Positions 55,378-64,000 of a DNA stretch of 64,000 nt are shown piece after piece; within the stretch, counting starts at the first letter, position 1; every line of letters starts with the position of its first letter. This stretch comes from Chimonanthus salicifolius (lineage: Eukaryota > Streptophyta > Magnoliopsida > Laurales > Calycanthaceae): positions 24,943,302-25,007,301 of the forward strand of contig CM023534.1 in assembly GCA_013350335.1 (NCBI GenBank). Direction: 5' to 3'. The notes below the pieces were generated by a model. The model was not told where the DNA came from. It saw nothing but the letters and a program-made list of their open reading frames with translations, and ran no database searches. The translations under genes and the position numbers were made by a program.

Positions 55378-55571
55378 TGTTGAATAAAGCATGTGGGTTT
55401 TCCTAGTCTTTAGGCATTTAGTTTATTGTTGTTGTATGTGGGCTGAGTGGCTGAGTGGTCAGTTAATTAGCTCTTTTCACGTTTTTTTTTTCTGTTAAGA
55501 GTCATTGATGTATTGCATATATACAGTTTTTTTGTTGATGAATGAATTAAGTGTGTGAGTAAAAGTTAACA
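55378..55571 (+). repeat. Copia B 3' LTR (194 bp)
   Basis: TGTTGAATAAAGCATGTGG to GTAAAAGTTAACA; about 17 differences from the 5' LTR. Followed by ACTAC. Confidence 0.93.
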
Positions 55572-55576
55572 ACTAC

Positions 55577-55885
55577 ACCCTCTACTATTACCACTGGTCG
55601 CCTGTACCTTATAACATTTAAAAAAAAATAAAAAGTTAAGGAGCTCTTGACTAGACCAAAGTGGTTCACAAGCACGACAGATGGAGGCTTGGAACTTGTA
55701 TTTGGTTGCATGTGAAAATAAGACACAGAATTTAGGGTGTGTCTTCTTTGTAAATTAAGGAGAGACCCATAAATATTATTTATAGAGAAATTGTAATACA
55801 AACATGGAAGATAAAATCAAATAGACTAGGTAAATACAATATTGGAAACTATTAATTAAGAAAATAATCTAAATATATTCTAACA
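55577..55885 (-). repeat. Copia-type LTR fragment at the left of Copia C
   Basis: On the minus strand an LTR begins at 55885 with TGTTAGAATATATTTAG, directly after a polypurine tract (CAGCTTGTGGGGGCG, 55886-55900), so it is a 3' LTR of a minus-strand copia. A TATA-like CTATAAATAATA lies near 55780. The left limit is unclear; 55577-55610 may be the continuation of the Copia A leader. It does not resemble the sequence that follows the PBS end at 60453, so the two may come from different elements. Confidence 0.55.
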
Positions 55886-55900
55886 CGCCCCCACAAGCTG

Positions 55901-57205
55901 AAGCGTGGATGAACACGAAGCTTGGAACATGAAGAAACGACAAGTGAACTACAATAGTGGCACACCGACTGGCCATGAAGATTTGTTGAAGAATCAGCAC
56001 ACTGGTTGACTGCAAACTAGCAGCACACTGACTGGCTGCAAAATTTGTTGAAAAGGCAGCACACTTATTGGCTGCAAAGCGACAGGCGACGAACACAAAT
56101 GGCGGCTTGAAAAAATAAGGGCATAGTACATGCCAAAAAAGGTTGAAGCCATCACATAGATCAATCCGATCAGAAAGGCCAACAAACAAGAAAAACAGAA
56201 GCCGTGAAGGCCAGCAAACAGGTTGAAGTCATGAAGGCCAGCAAAAGAGGCTGAAGCCTTGAAAGACCAGCAAAAGAGGCTGAAGCCATGAAAGCTAGCA
56301 AAAGAGGCTGAACTGGAGATCTGAGTACAAATCTGAGAACGCTGAACAGATAGACTTGGCTACCGCACCTTAGATTTGAATATATGTCGCTCTTTGTGAG
56401 AACAGACAAAGAATAGATTTGCCCAAACAGATCTGGAGATTGGGAAGCTCACAAACCATATCTGGAATTTTTTTTCCAAGATACAGTGAGAAATCGGGCA
56501 ACTCAGCGATGTGTTTCTCTTGAAGATGCTGCTTAAACGATGCTGAAATAGTGCACAAAGATCAAAGGGACGCTGGATCAGCAGGAATGCAGATCTCCAG
56601 ATCTGAGAAGCAAAAGTTATTTTATTTTTTTTATTTGAAGAAGATGGAAGACCGAATGTGGATCTGAAGGTAGAAGGTGGAGGCACTATGGCTGAAGAAT
56701 GTTAGGTAGCAGATCTGGGACTAGGTTGTTTTCTCTATTAATCCAGGTCAGAGATGGAGGCTGTGGGCTCAGTTGAAATGGGCAGATCTGTATGATTCAA
56801 ATTGGAACCAAAAACCAAGGGCTCAGATCTGGGCAACAGTTTTAGATCTGGTTCAGATCTGGCACGGCAAAGCAGGTAGCAGTAGAAAAACGAGAACGGA
56901 GGTCGGGAAACACCTCAACATTGACAAATCTGTGCTGAGAAACAGGGGACAACAACAGATCGTGGATGCTAAAGGGGTTGCTGGTGTATGGTCGATTTGC
57001 AAAGAGATGTAGCTGGGATGGGCTGCTCACTGTATATTGTCTCAGATCTGAGACAAAGAAGAGAAAACAGCGCTCGGTCAAATCTGAATAGGTGGGAGAA
57101 AATCCGGGATCGTCCGATCACAACGAAACAAAAGAGAGGAAGGCTGAAAAACAGCAACTGGATACACAAATCGGGAAACAGCAAGGGGCTGTGCAAATAT
57201 GAAGG
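55901..57205 (-). other. Low-complexity interior between copia PPT and truncated RT
   Basis: No conserved RT or RNase H text, although this is where they should be. Instead there are short direct repeats: TTTGTTGAA with GCAGCACACTGACTGGCTGC units (55975-56080) and TGAAGCCATGAAAGxCCAGC units (56215-56310). Beyond these is CAGATCTG-rich, leader-like sequence (56350-57190). Several frames exist on both strands but none matches a family. Probably a replaced or recombined 3' half of Copia C, or a second element's leader. Confidence 0.45.
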
Positions 57206-57326
57206 TCCCGTCTGGATTATGCTTCAAGGTGAAGACCCATTTGCATCCAACTAGAGTCTTTCCTTGAGGGAGTGGAACCATCTCCCAGGTGTGATTTTTC
57301 TCAAGGGTTGCTAATTCCTCGTCCAT
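57206..57326 (-). pseudogene. Copia C RT, truncated N-terminal part
   Basis: The minus strand reads MDEELATLEKNHTWEMVPLP and GCKWVFTLKHNPDGT, the start of the RVT_2 domain. It breaks off at about 57205, exactly where leader-like sequence begins. No YVDD motif follows. Confidence 0.88.
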
Positions 57327-57710
57327 TGCGGCTTTCTAGGAGGGATCACGAAGGGCAGCGTCAATCCAATTTGGAATCTTAATATTGTCCAGGGCTGTAA
57401 GAAACCTGTGATAGGAAGAAGAAACAACATGATAGGATACAAAACGATCAATGGGATGATCGGTACAAGCACCCTTACTTTTCTGAAGTGCAATGGGAGG
57501 ATCAGGCTCAGTGGGTGGTTGATCTGGGCCACTGGCAGATGCTGGAGTTGGGCCAGCTGCAGTCAAAGGAGTTGGCTGCCGGCGGTGATACACCAAGAGG
57601 GGCTTGGCAGGGCTAGAAGGAACAATATCGATAGGGAGAAAAGGAAGGACAGAAGAAGGAGGAGGAGGAGAGGAATCTAAACAAAAGTAAGGGACTCTTT
57701 CAAAGAATGT

Positions 57711-57747
<37 letters not shown>

Positions 57748-57924
57748 CCTGGTGAGGGGATCAAGGCACTTGTACCCTTTATGAGAGGAATAATATCCTA
57801 AAAAGACACATCTCATAGCCTGAGGAGAGAGTTTAGAACCAAAAAATTGATGAACAAAACAAACACAGCCAAAAACATGCAATGGAAGAATAGGGGACAT
57901 GTTTCTGTAAGGAAACAATGTCAA
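57327..57924 (-). pseudogene. Copia C integrase C-terminus and linker, with TA microsatellite
   Basis: The 57700-57924 piece reads PLHVFGCVCFVHQF and KLSPQAMRCVFLGYYSSHKG, the usual text after the copia integrase core. A (TA)n run (about 57714-57740) follows and encodes an Ile-Tyr repeat, probably a microsatellite expansion in dead coding sequence. The 57336-57764 frame is the Pro/Ser-rich linker before RT (PPPPSSVLPFLPIDIV, then AKPLLVYHRRQ). Confidence 0.8.
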
Positions 57925-58046
57925 CAGGGGATTTGTACTATAACACTCGGGATGGCATGCAATTAATAAGGTAACAGGAAGTTAAAACAGCTTCTGGCTA
58001 ATAGGACTTGGGGACATGCATGGTAAAAAGAAGTGAACGGGCGACC

Positions 58047-58567
58047 TCAAGGAGGTGACGATTTTTCCGTTCTGCTACACCATTTTACTGAGGTGTAGAA
58101 GGACAATAAAGTTGGGACACTATACCATGGTCTTGCAAAAATTGGATAAATGAGTGCGACTGATTTCTCCCCCATTATCACTTCGCAAAATTTGAATTTT
58201 GCAAGAAATTGGGATTGAACCCAGTGGTAAAAGGTGCAAAAGTGAGCAAAGACCCCAGACTTATGTTTCATCATATATATCCATGTCATGCGAGAATAAT
58301 CATCAATAAATATGACAAAATAACGAAAACCAGTGCGAGAAACAAATGGAAAGTGCCAGACATCAAAATATATAAGAGAAAATAAGGTAGAAGTATGTTT
58401 ATTGAGGGAGGATGGAAAAACAGGTCTACTGTGTTTGCCATATTGGCAATGTTCACAATCAAATCTAGAGAAGGGCAAAATGGAATAAGTTGCTCCAAAA
58501 TAGAATCAGAGGGATCCCTAGGTGACAATGTCAAAGCCACACATAGTCCGAGGAGGAGGTCGCACAA
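58047..58567 (-). pseudogene. Copia C pre-integrase and integrase core, frameshifted
   Basis: Two frames share the domain: FDCEHCQYGKHSRPVFP, then FVIFIDDYSRMTWIYMMKHK, with later remnants in other frames. The pre-integrase zinc residues (C..C) and the first catalytic Asp region (FDVWHFPF) are visible; the later DDE residues are in shifted frames. Nonfunctional. Confidence 0.88.
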
Positions 58568-58734
58568 GCTTCAGATGATGAGGTCGGACTAGTGTCCAAG
58601 AAGTATAAGCCATCAACTGCATGACCCCCACCAATTATCTGCTTCTTGGACAGATCATGGAAGACAAAATGAGAAGAAAAGAATGTGATTGAGCAATTCA
58701 ATGTTGTAGTAAGGGCACTAACAGATAATAAATT

Positions 58735-59046
58735 TCATGAGAGAATGGGAACATGCAAAACTGAAGATAGAGTCAAAGTAGAAGAAACAAGGATGGTTCC
58801 AATACCCATAACATTAGTAAATGACCCATTAACTAGTTTGACCTTAACATATGAAACTAGAGAAAGGGAAGAGAAAAGATTAGACGTACTAGCCATATGG
58901 TGAGTGGCCCCAGAATCAATAATCCAAGAATGGGTTGAGGCATGGTGGGGGAGGGGCTTAGTACCTGATTGCGAAGGGACAACATTAGACACCTTCGAGG
59001 ATTGAAGGCACTCCAGTCGTTGCAGTAATAATTTGAAGTCCCGTCG
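58735..59046 (-). pseudogene. Copia C protease
   Basis: Reads SWIIDSGATHHMA (copia protease active site, DSG), then VKLVNGSF, MGIGTI and LTLSSVLHVPILS. Its N-terminal side is cut by the 240-bp solo LTR at 59047-59286. Without that insertion it joins the gag tail at 59292 onward. Confidence 0.88.
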
Positions 59047-59286
59047 TGTGACGACTCGACCCACATATAGGGCTTAGGGCTCAAACTCAGCAAGAAATTA
59101 TTCGCTCTGGGCCTTGCACACATCGAGCCCGCACGATTTTACTTTTGGGCCCGGCCCAAAACGCGTCTTGCTAGTTAAATGGGCTTTGGCCTCTTATTAC
59201 CCCATTCAATTTTCCCTTCTTAACCGATGTGGGACTCTCCCACATCGGTAACAGTTGCTGCTCACAGCCAAGGCAAGGGTATCACA
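59047..59286. repeat. Short solo LTR (240 bp, TRIM-sized), TSD CGTCG
   Basis: Ends TGTGACGACTCG and GGTATCACA, flanked by CGTCG on both sides (59042-59046 and 59287-59291). It contains the hairpin ACCGATGTGGGA/TCCCACATCGGT and GGGCCCGGCCC words. The open coding text of Copia C resumes across it when one TSD copy is ignored, confirming an insertion. The small size suggests a TRIM-class element. Confidence 0.85.
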
Positions 59287-59291
59287 CGTCG

Positions 59292-59500
59292 ACTCACTGG
59301 GGCATTATCATTAGTCACATCAGAGGAAAGAGCAAAATGAAGGGCAACAGAGAGATTAGCTTGATGTGGTTGGCTATGAAGCTTATAGCAAGAGGCAGCG
59401 GAATGGTTGGTCATCTTGCAATATGTGCAACAATGAATACCCTTTGTCCGTGGACCGTGAGTGTTCCTATGTGTGTCAAAAGAAGCCATGTTGCTAAAGT
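59292..59500 (-). pseudogene. gag: Copia C gag C-terminus with zinc knuckle
   Basis: The minus strand reads TKGIHCCTYCKMTNHSAASC with a C-X2-C-X4-H-X4-C knuckle (about 59388-59430), then YKLHSQPHQANLSVALHFA, as in several plant copia gags. The main gag body is missing upstream: after 59500 no UBN2-type text is seen. Confidence 0.75.
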
Positions 59501-60442
59501 AGTGCGCAAATATCGGTGTGGATCTGAAGTATAGGTAGTGAGACACCAAAAATTGAAGAAGGATCCAATCCAAGGTTGAAAACCAAGATTGAAGCCAAAT
59601 AGATAAACCAATCCACAACAGGAACAGAGCTGGGAGAAAATAAAATACAAAAGTAGGGCAATCTTTAGTAAATGCCAATTACAACTTATTCCAAACAGAA
59701 GGCCAACAAATCTGGCAAAAAAAAAAGGCAAAAAACTGGGGTGTTTTCGTCTCAGGCGGCAAGCCAAAAACAGCAGGTATGAGGAGAGGCAGTGTTGGTG
59801 TATGGGCGATTGTAGGGGTCCAAATCCTAGGGCCCCAAATGATGTTTCCTTGCATATCCAAGAAGAAGAACAGAAAAACTGGGATTACATGCATCCCGTA
59901 CAGTCTCTGGAAAACAGCAGAAAAATGGGCCCCACTGGTGATGAAATGTGGAGTACCCAGGTGCGATTTGATCCAAAGGTAGGGGCCAATATCAGAGACC
60001 TGGTTCCAAGTAAAAACAGGCAAAATGCTAGTAGATTTGGCCCACAAACCAGCAAAATATGAGATTTTGCGTCCTAGGCAGCATTCCAAAAAACAATAGA
60101 TCTGATGCCCCACACGAATCAGATCAAAGTTCCAATGGTACAGATGGATAGGCCATAAAAAAATGGAAGGAGTATGGTGGGGTCTCACTGGCAAAATCTT
60201 TTCAGGTCAACGGATCGAAGGCCGAGAACGCAGAGCTGCAGAGAACGTAGAAAACACAAAGTAGCAGGAACATAAAACAATTGTCAGATCTACAGAAGAA
60301 GAAAGATAGGAGGGAGAATCCGGAACAGAAATCCTTGGAGAGTCGGAGAAGAGGCCAGAGGCTGAGGATGAACAGTAACTCCGGCGAGGAACAGTAAAAT
60401 GGAATAAGAAAAACCTCCTAAAACGTCTAGAAATTTGTTCTA
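59501..60442 (-). other. Copia C leader-like region lacking gag core
   Basis: About 940 bp between the PBS and the knuckle. It holds an open frame of 171 codons (59679-60194, starting MPVRPHHTPSIFLW) and an overlapping one (59411-59767), with no family I recognise. The absence of the gag core suggests the element is non-autonomous or that the region was replaced. Confidence 0.45.
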
Positions 60443-60452
60443 GCTGATACCA
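60443..60452 (-). promoter_or_regulatory. Copia C primer-binding site
   Basis: TGGTATCAGC on the minus strand, directly after an LTR end ATTCTACA. Initiator-Met type. It fixes Copia C on the minus strand with its 5' LTR to the right. Confidence 0.8.
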
Positions 60453-60540
60453 TGTAGAATTTTAATAATGAGAAATGGAAAAATAAAAAGAGGAGAAGAT
60501 GTAGAGAAGAATTTCTCTGTCTTTTATTAATCTTGAAGAA
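60453..60540 (-). repeat. Copia C 5' LTR, partial
   Basis: Minus-strand LTR end (AAAATTCTACA) with leader-like CTTCTCCTC upstream. Its start is not recognisable; the sequence passes into the TTTACCC-rich array at about 60541, so the LTR is truncated or contains the array. Confidence 0.45.
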
Positions 60541-61350
60541 TTTCACTGTCTTCTTTACCCCCATTTACCCCTCTTTGCACTAGTTACCCTTCTTTACCCT
60601 TCTAAACCTCTTTCACCCCTTTTTACCCCCTTTACCCCTCTTTAAACCTATTACCCTTATTTACCCCTCTTTACATTTCTTTACCCCTCTTTGCACATGT
60701 TACCCTTCTTTACCCTTCTAAACCCTTTTTACCCTTCTTTACCCCTCTTTGCATCTATTACCTTTCTTTACCCGTCTTTATCCCATTTACCCTCTTTGCA
60801 CCTATTACCCTTCTTTACCCCTCTTTGCACCTGTTACCATTCTTTACCCTCTCTAAAACCTCTTTACCCTTCTTTACACCTCTTTGCACCTATGGAGCAA
60901 AACTATTTTTAAAATATTTTTTATTTAATGAATATTATTTAATAATTATGTTTTATTATTTTTTATATTATATGAATTTAATAAAATTATCTGTTCTAAT
61001 AAAGTTGTAAATACATTACCCCTCTTTACCCCCTCTTTGCAACTATTGAGCAAAAGTATTTAAACTACTTTTTAATTGATGAACATTATTTAATAATTAT
61101 GTTTTATAAAAAAAATTATTATTTTTTTATTATATTGAATTTAATAAAAAATATTAATTCTACTGAAATTGTTAATATATCAGGTTACCTCTGCTTATTG
61201 TTACCAAACAATATTTTTTATCCTTAGGATCAGTTCTTACTTTACCACTACAATTACCAAACAAGATAAGGGTAACCACTGTTCAAGGGTGACCCTATTT
61301 GACCCTTACTCAAGGGTGACCCCTACTCAGGGATAACCTTTTAAAATTTA
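60541..61350. repeat. Degenerate TTTACCC/CTCTTTGCACC-rich array
   Basis: Dozens of units of the form TTTACCCCTCTTTGCACCTA or TTACCCTTCTTTACCC in 60541-60900, then two AT-rich halves each containing TTATTTAATAATTATGTTTTAT (60945, 61087), then ACCCTTACTCAAGGGTGACC repeats near 61270-61340. It ends near TTTACCCCTCATCCAAACGC. Two related halves (GAGCAAAACTATTT and GAGCAAAAGTATTT) suggest a segmental duplication. The frames here are artefacts of the repeat. Confidence 0.75.
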
Positions 61351-61542
61351 CCCCTCATCCAAACGCCGCCAAGGTAGAAAAATAGAGGGGGAACACTGGA
61401 AACATGCAATATGTGGGTCAAGAGTTAAGAAACACTCACGTGCTCTATTCAAGGAGCCGAGCTCCCAACTCACTCATACATCGAAATTGGACCGTACATC
61501 TAGTCCACCTGAGTCTTAACGGTCAACCCTACCAGTATGACC
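61351..61542. other. No gene recognised
   Basis: Short unique-looking stretch between the array and the LTR at 61548. The five bases before the LTR (AAACA, 61543-61547) would be its TSD, but the other end is not identified. Confidence 0.4.
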
Positions 61543-61547
61543 TAAAC

Positions 61548-62996
61548 ATGTAACACCCCGCCTTTTCACTCTAATATTCAGAGTTTATTTTTTTTTTTAA
61601 TATAATAATAATCAACAAGTGATTGGGGCGGAATGTCACGACGCGAGTTAAGTTCGGATCTCTAAATCCGACCCTTAACTGGCCAAGCCCATATGCGTAT
61701 GAACTAAGTCCATAAAACTGATCCGCACATGGTACATATATAACTAGCAGAATTAATTTAGTCTAAATCTAACTGAGGCTATAATAGATCCTATGACTAA
61801 TCCAACTTTCTATTCTTAGATAGCAAAGTACCTTATTTATTCTCCAAAATTATTATATAACCTTAGTCTACTATTCATTCCAAAACTAGCCCCATGGGGT
61901 TCGGCCATGCACATGGCCGAACCTAATGGTTCTCTTGATCTGATTAATCCCTCAACTTCCCATGATTATTCATGATTTAACATGTTAACCCAATCATGAA
62001 TTACACATGGTTCAGCCGCATAAACATCAACCAAAACAGTAAATTAACCTTACCAAATCATACCAATTACTTACATGGGGTTCGGCCATTCAAGGTGGCC
62101 GAACCCAATGTCCAAGTTTTGGTCTTTCATACATGCTTTAGGTGTTATTTAACCATGCAATATCAGTATTATATTGCTGCCTTTAAACCACTTAAAAACC
62201 ATCTAATTAAATTCATCCAAACAGTCCATAAAGTACATGGTTTCCTTGTTTCACAACATGAAAACCAACAATACTTTGCATGGGGTTCGGCCCTCCATGG
62301 TGGCCGAACCCAATGATTTCTTTCACTATTTTTAAACTTCCAATCTTCATGTAATAAACAACATATTATTACCAAGTTCAACCCTTTAGAAATTCATCTA
62401 AAAACCAACCCAATTTCATAGGGTTCGGCCATGCTCATTGGCCGAACACTATGACCTTTGGTTTTTGAAACATTTACTCATTCACCTTGGGTCTGAACCA
62501 AACATCCAAATCCATGTTTTAACCTTCTTTAATCATGCATTTTAAATCTATTACAACCATCTAACATCAGTCCTAACTTTTATGGTTTTAACTTCTAAAA
62601 ACCATCAAAACTAACCACTTGTTTCCATGGGGTTCGGCCATGCTAAGTGGCCGAACCCAATGGTCCATTTCCATCTTTTATTCCACTGATTTTAGACCAT
62701 ATAAACTTCAGTCCCTATGCCATTCAGATCCATGTTTTTTAATCATTCTAAAACATGTATTTAAATCTTAAATGAAAACCCAAAAACAGTCCACAAAATC
62801 CATGGTTTTCATGTTTCAAAACATAAAAACCAAGCCATCTCTTACATGGGGTTCGGCCCTCCATGGTGGCCGAACCCAATGGTTATTTTTACCATTTTAA
62901 ATCCTCCACAAATCAAGGTTAAAACCCTGGTGTAATCGGCCATCACCATGGCCCAACACACACCCATTTTATTAACCAAAAGTCCATGGAAATACT
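61548..62996 (-). repeat. Tekay-like LTR (Gypsy 2 family), internally deleted
   Basis: The plus strand begins with the U5 terminus (TGTAACACCCCGCC) and follows the Gypsy 2 LTR to about 61885. It then jumps to the hairpin-array region, skipping the acceptor module and tandem duplication. Hairpin words lie near 61896, 62079, 62280, 62420, 62631 and 62846. It is cut at 62996 by another LTR of the same family. Confidence 0.85.
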
Positions 62997-64000
62997 TGTA
63001 ACACCCCGCCCTTTTCACTCTAAATTTTCAGAGTTTATTTATTTATTTTTTTTTTAAATAATAATAATCAATAAGTGATCGGGGCGGAATGTCACGACGC
63101 GAGTTAAGTTCGGATCTCTAAATCCGACCCTTAACTGGCCAAGCCCATGTGCGTATGAACTAAGTCCATAAAACTGACCCGCACATGGTACATATATATC
63201 TAGCGGAATTAACTTAGTCTAGATCTAACTGAGGTTATAATAGAACCTATGATTAATCCAATTTCCATTTTTAGATAGCAAAGTACCTTATTTATTTTCC
63301 AAAATTATTATATGACCTTAGTCTACTATTCATTCCAAACCATTCAAATAAATCCAACCATAGCATCTACTTAACTACTTATTACATGCCAACATCTAAT
63401 TTAACAAATTACATTGTTCCAAATAAATCAACTAACAAGTCCATAAATAATCCATTCATAGTCCATTGCAATCATTCAAATCGCCCAAGTTTTCGTACTT
63501 GGTCCTCTTCTCCAACCACGTTCTTTCCTTTCCCTGCATCATCCACTAAAGATATAGATTGGGCGTTAGATCAACGCGCCCAGTAGTGTTTCCGAATAGG
63601 GCTACCACATGGTTAGTCAAAAACATGCAAATAGGATAATAGTTATACATGTGTGATAAAATTCTGTAAAAATATGCTATGTATGAAATGAACATGTAAT
63701 GAGTCCCACCCATCACCATTCAACATAGCCATCACTTGACGGGATTCTCATCGTCAAGGTAACCCACAGTGGTCTTTCGGACGCCCCGATGGAGTGTGCC
63801 CTCCGGATTCCTCCTGATGGGATTCTCATCATCAGGGTACCCCACAATGGTCTTTCGGACGCCCCGACGGAGTGTGGCCTCCGGTTACTTCCCCATCATC
63901 CCATGCTATGCATGAGATGTCTATGCAAACATGCCATTTGTAAATATAACATTTGATTCAAATAACTTATTCAAATAAACATAAAACAGCAAGTAAGTTA
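62997..64000 (-). repeat. Tekay-like LTR, partial (runs off the window)
   Basis: Starts with the U5 terminus TGTAACACCCCGCCC and is almost identical over 1 kb to 39677-40680 of Gypsy 2, including the acceptor-like CCCTGCATCATCC (near 63533) and the two-copy CCCACA(G/A)TGGTCTTTCGG block. ATACT precedes it (62992-62996). It is inserted in the LTR at 61548. The frame at 63386-63586 recurs at 40059-40259 because both are LTR. Confidence 0.9.

Larger units (their letters stand above)
38872..55571 (+). mobile_element. Copia B: Ty1/copia element, degenerate, carrying two nested insertions
   Basis: LTRs of 194 bp at both ends, flanked by ACTGC (38867-38871) and ACTAC (55572-55576), a 4/5 TSD match. 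The order gag, protease, integrase, RT, RNase H is the copia order. Gypsy 2 (39677-49081) and an Athila-like solo LTR (49100-51773) lie within gag. All domains carry stops or frameshifts. The LTRs differ at about 17 of 194 positions, so it is older than the gag-only element, as expected for the host of nested insertions. Confidence 0.93.

Noticed and set aside
24983..60453. Copia A and Copia C as the two ends of one element
   Set aside because: Their primer sites face in opposite directions and the LTR sequences differ, so they are separate elements.
60541..60900. TTTACCC repeats as an interstitial telomere
   Set aside because: Plant telomere repeat is TTTAGGG, with complement CCCTAAA. TTTACCC is neither, and the units vary in length.

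Overview
This window is plant nuclear DNA, almost certainly from a flowering plant with a retrotransposon-rich genome. The evidence is Stowaway-type MITEs, Ty1/copia and Ty3/gypsy elements with plant primer-binding sites (initiator tRNA-Met type, and tRNA-Asp for an Athila-like element), a hAT-type element, and AT-rich DNA between them. The species cannot be named from sequence alone. I see no rRNA, tRNA, CRISPR or intact conserved host gene. The only plausible intact host-type gene is a small Ser/Gly-rich protein gene at 7282-7650 (-).

Layout. 1-9.7 kb: AT-rich DNA with a degenerate coding remnant, a copia-type solo LTR (876-1302, TSD CAAAC), a 'CGGCCGATA' element, two Stowaway MITEs (2889-3068, 8372-8611), a 3.3-kb Tekay-like solo LTR (3346-6680) and the Ser/Gly-rich gene. 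9.7-21.1 kb: one hAT-like element (9736-21127, imperfect TIRs, near-matching 8-bp TSD). It carries a splice-acceptor-preceded fragment resembling a cytokinin-activating LOG gene, and is split by a complete gag-only Athila-like retrotransposon (11639-19736, 1740-bp LTRs, TSD ATGGT). 21.1-25.1 kb: a possible decayed host-gene exon (-), broken by a 2.9-kb solo LTR (22013-24905, TSD TCAAG) and by copia element A.

25.5-55.6 kb is a nest. Copia A's leader is interrupted by chromovirus Gypsy 1 (25464-37867, +, TSD GCTTC) and by Copia B (38872-55571, +). Copia B's gag gene is interrupted by chromovirus Gypsy 2 (39677-49081, -, TSD TATTC) and by an Athila-like solo LTR (49100-51773). Gypsy 1's 3' LTR holds a 1.1-kb foldback insertion (35138-36259, TSD ATTGA). 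55.6-60.5 kb: a degenerate minus-strand copia (Copia C) with a 240-bp solo LTR inside it (TSD CGTCG). 60.5-64 kb: a degenerate TTTACCC-rich array, then two nested chromovirus LTRs running off the window.

The most unusual signals are in the Tekay-like family. (1) Two insertions end in the U5 terminus of the LTR on both sides, as perfect or near-perfect palindromes, with clean 5-bp TSDs. (2) The LTRs carry arrays of a short hairpin word, GGGTTCGGCCAT..ATGGCCGAACCC. (3) Several LTRs share a 3'-splice-site-like module about 430-530 bp from their end. The foldback arm lacks the whole segment between a leader purine tract and this module, as if copied from a spliced leader RNA. Together these suggest, as inference, an LTR leader intron and self-primed strong-stop cDNA integrated through two U5 ends.
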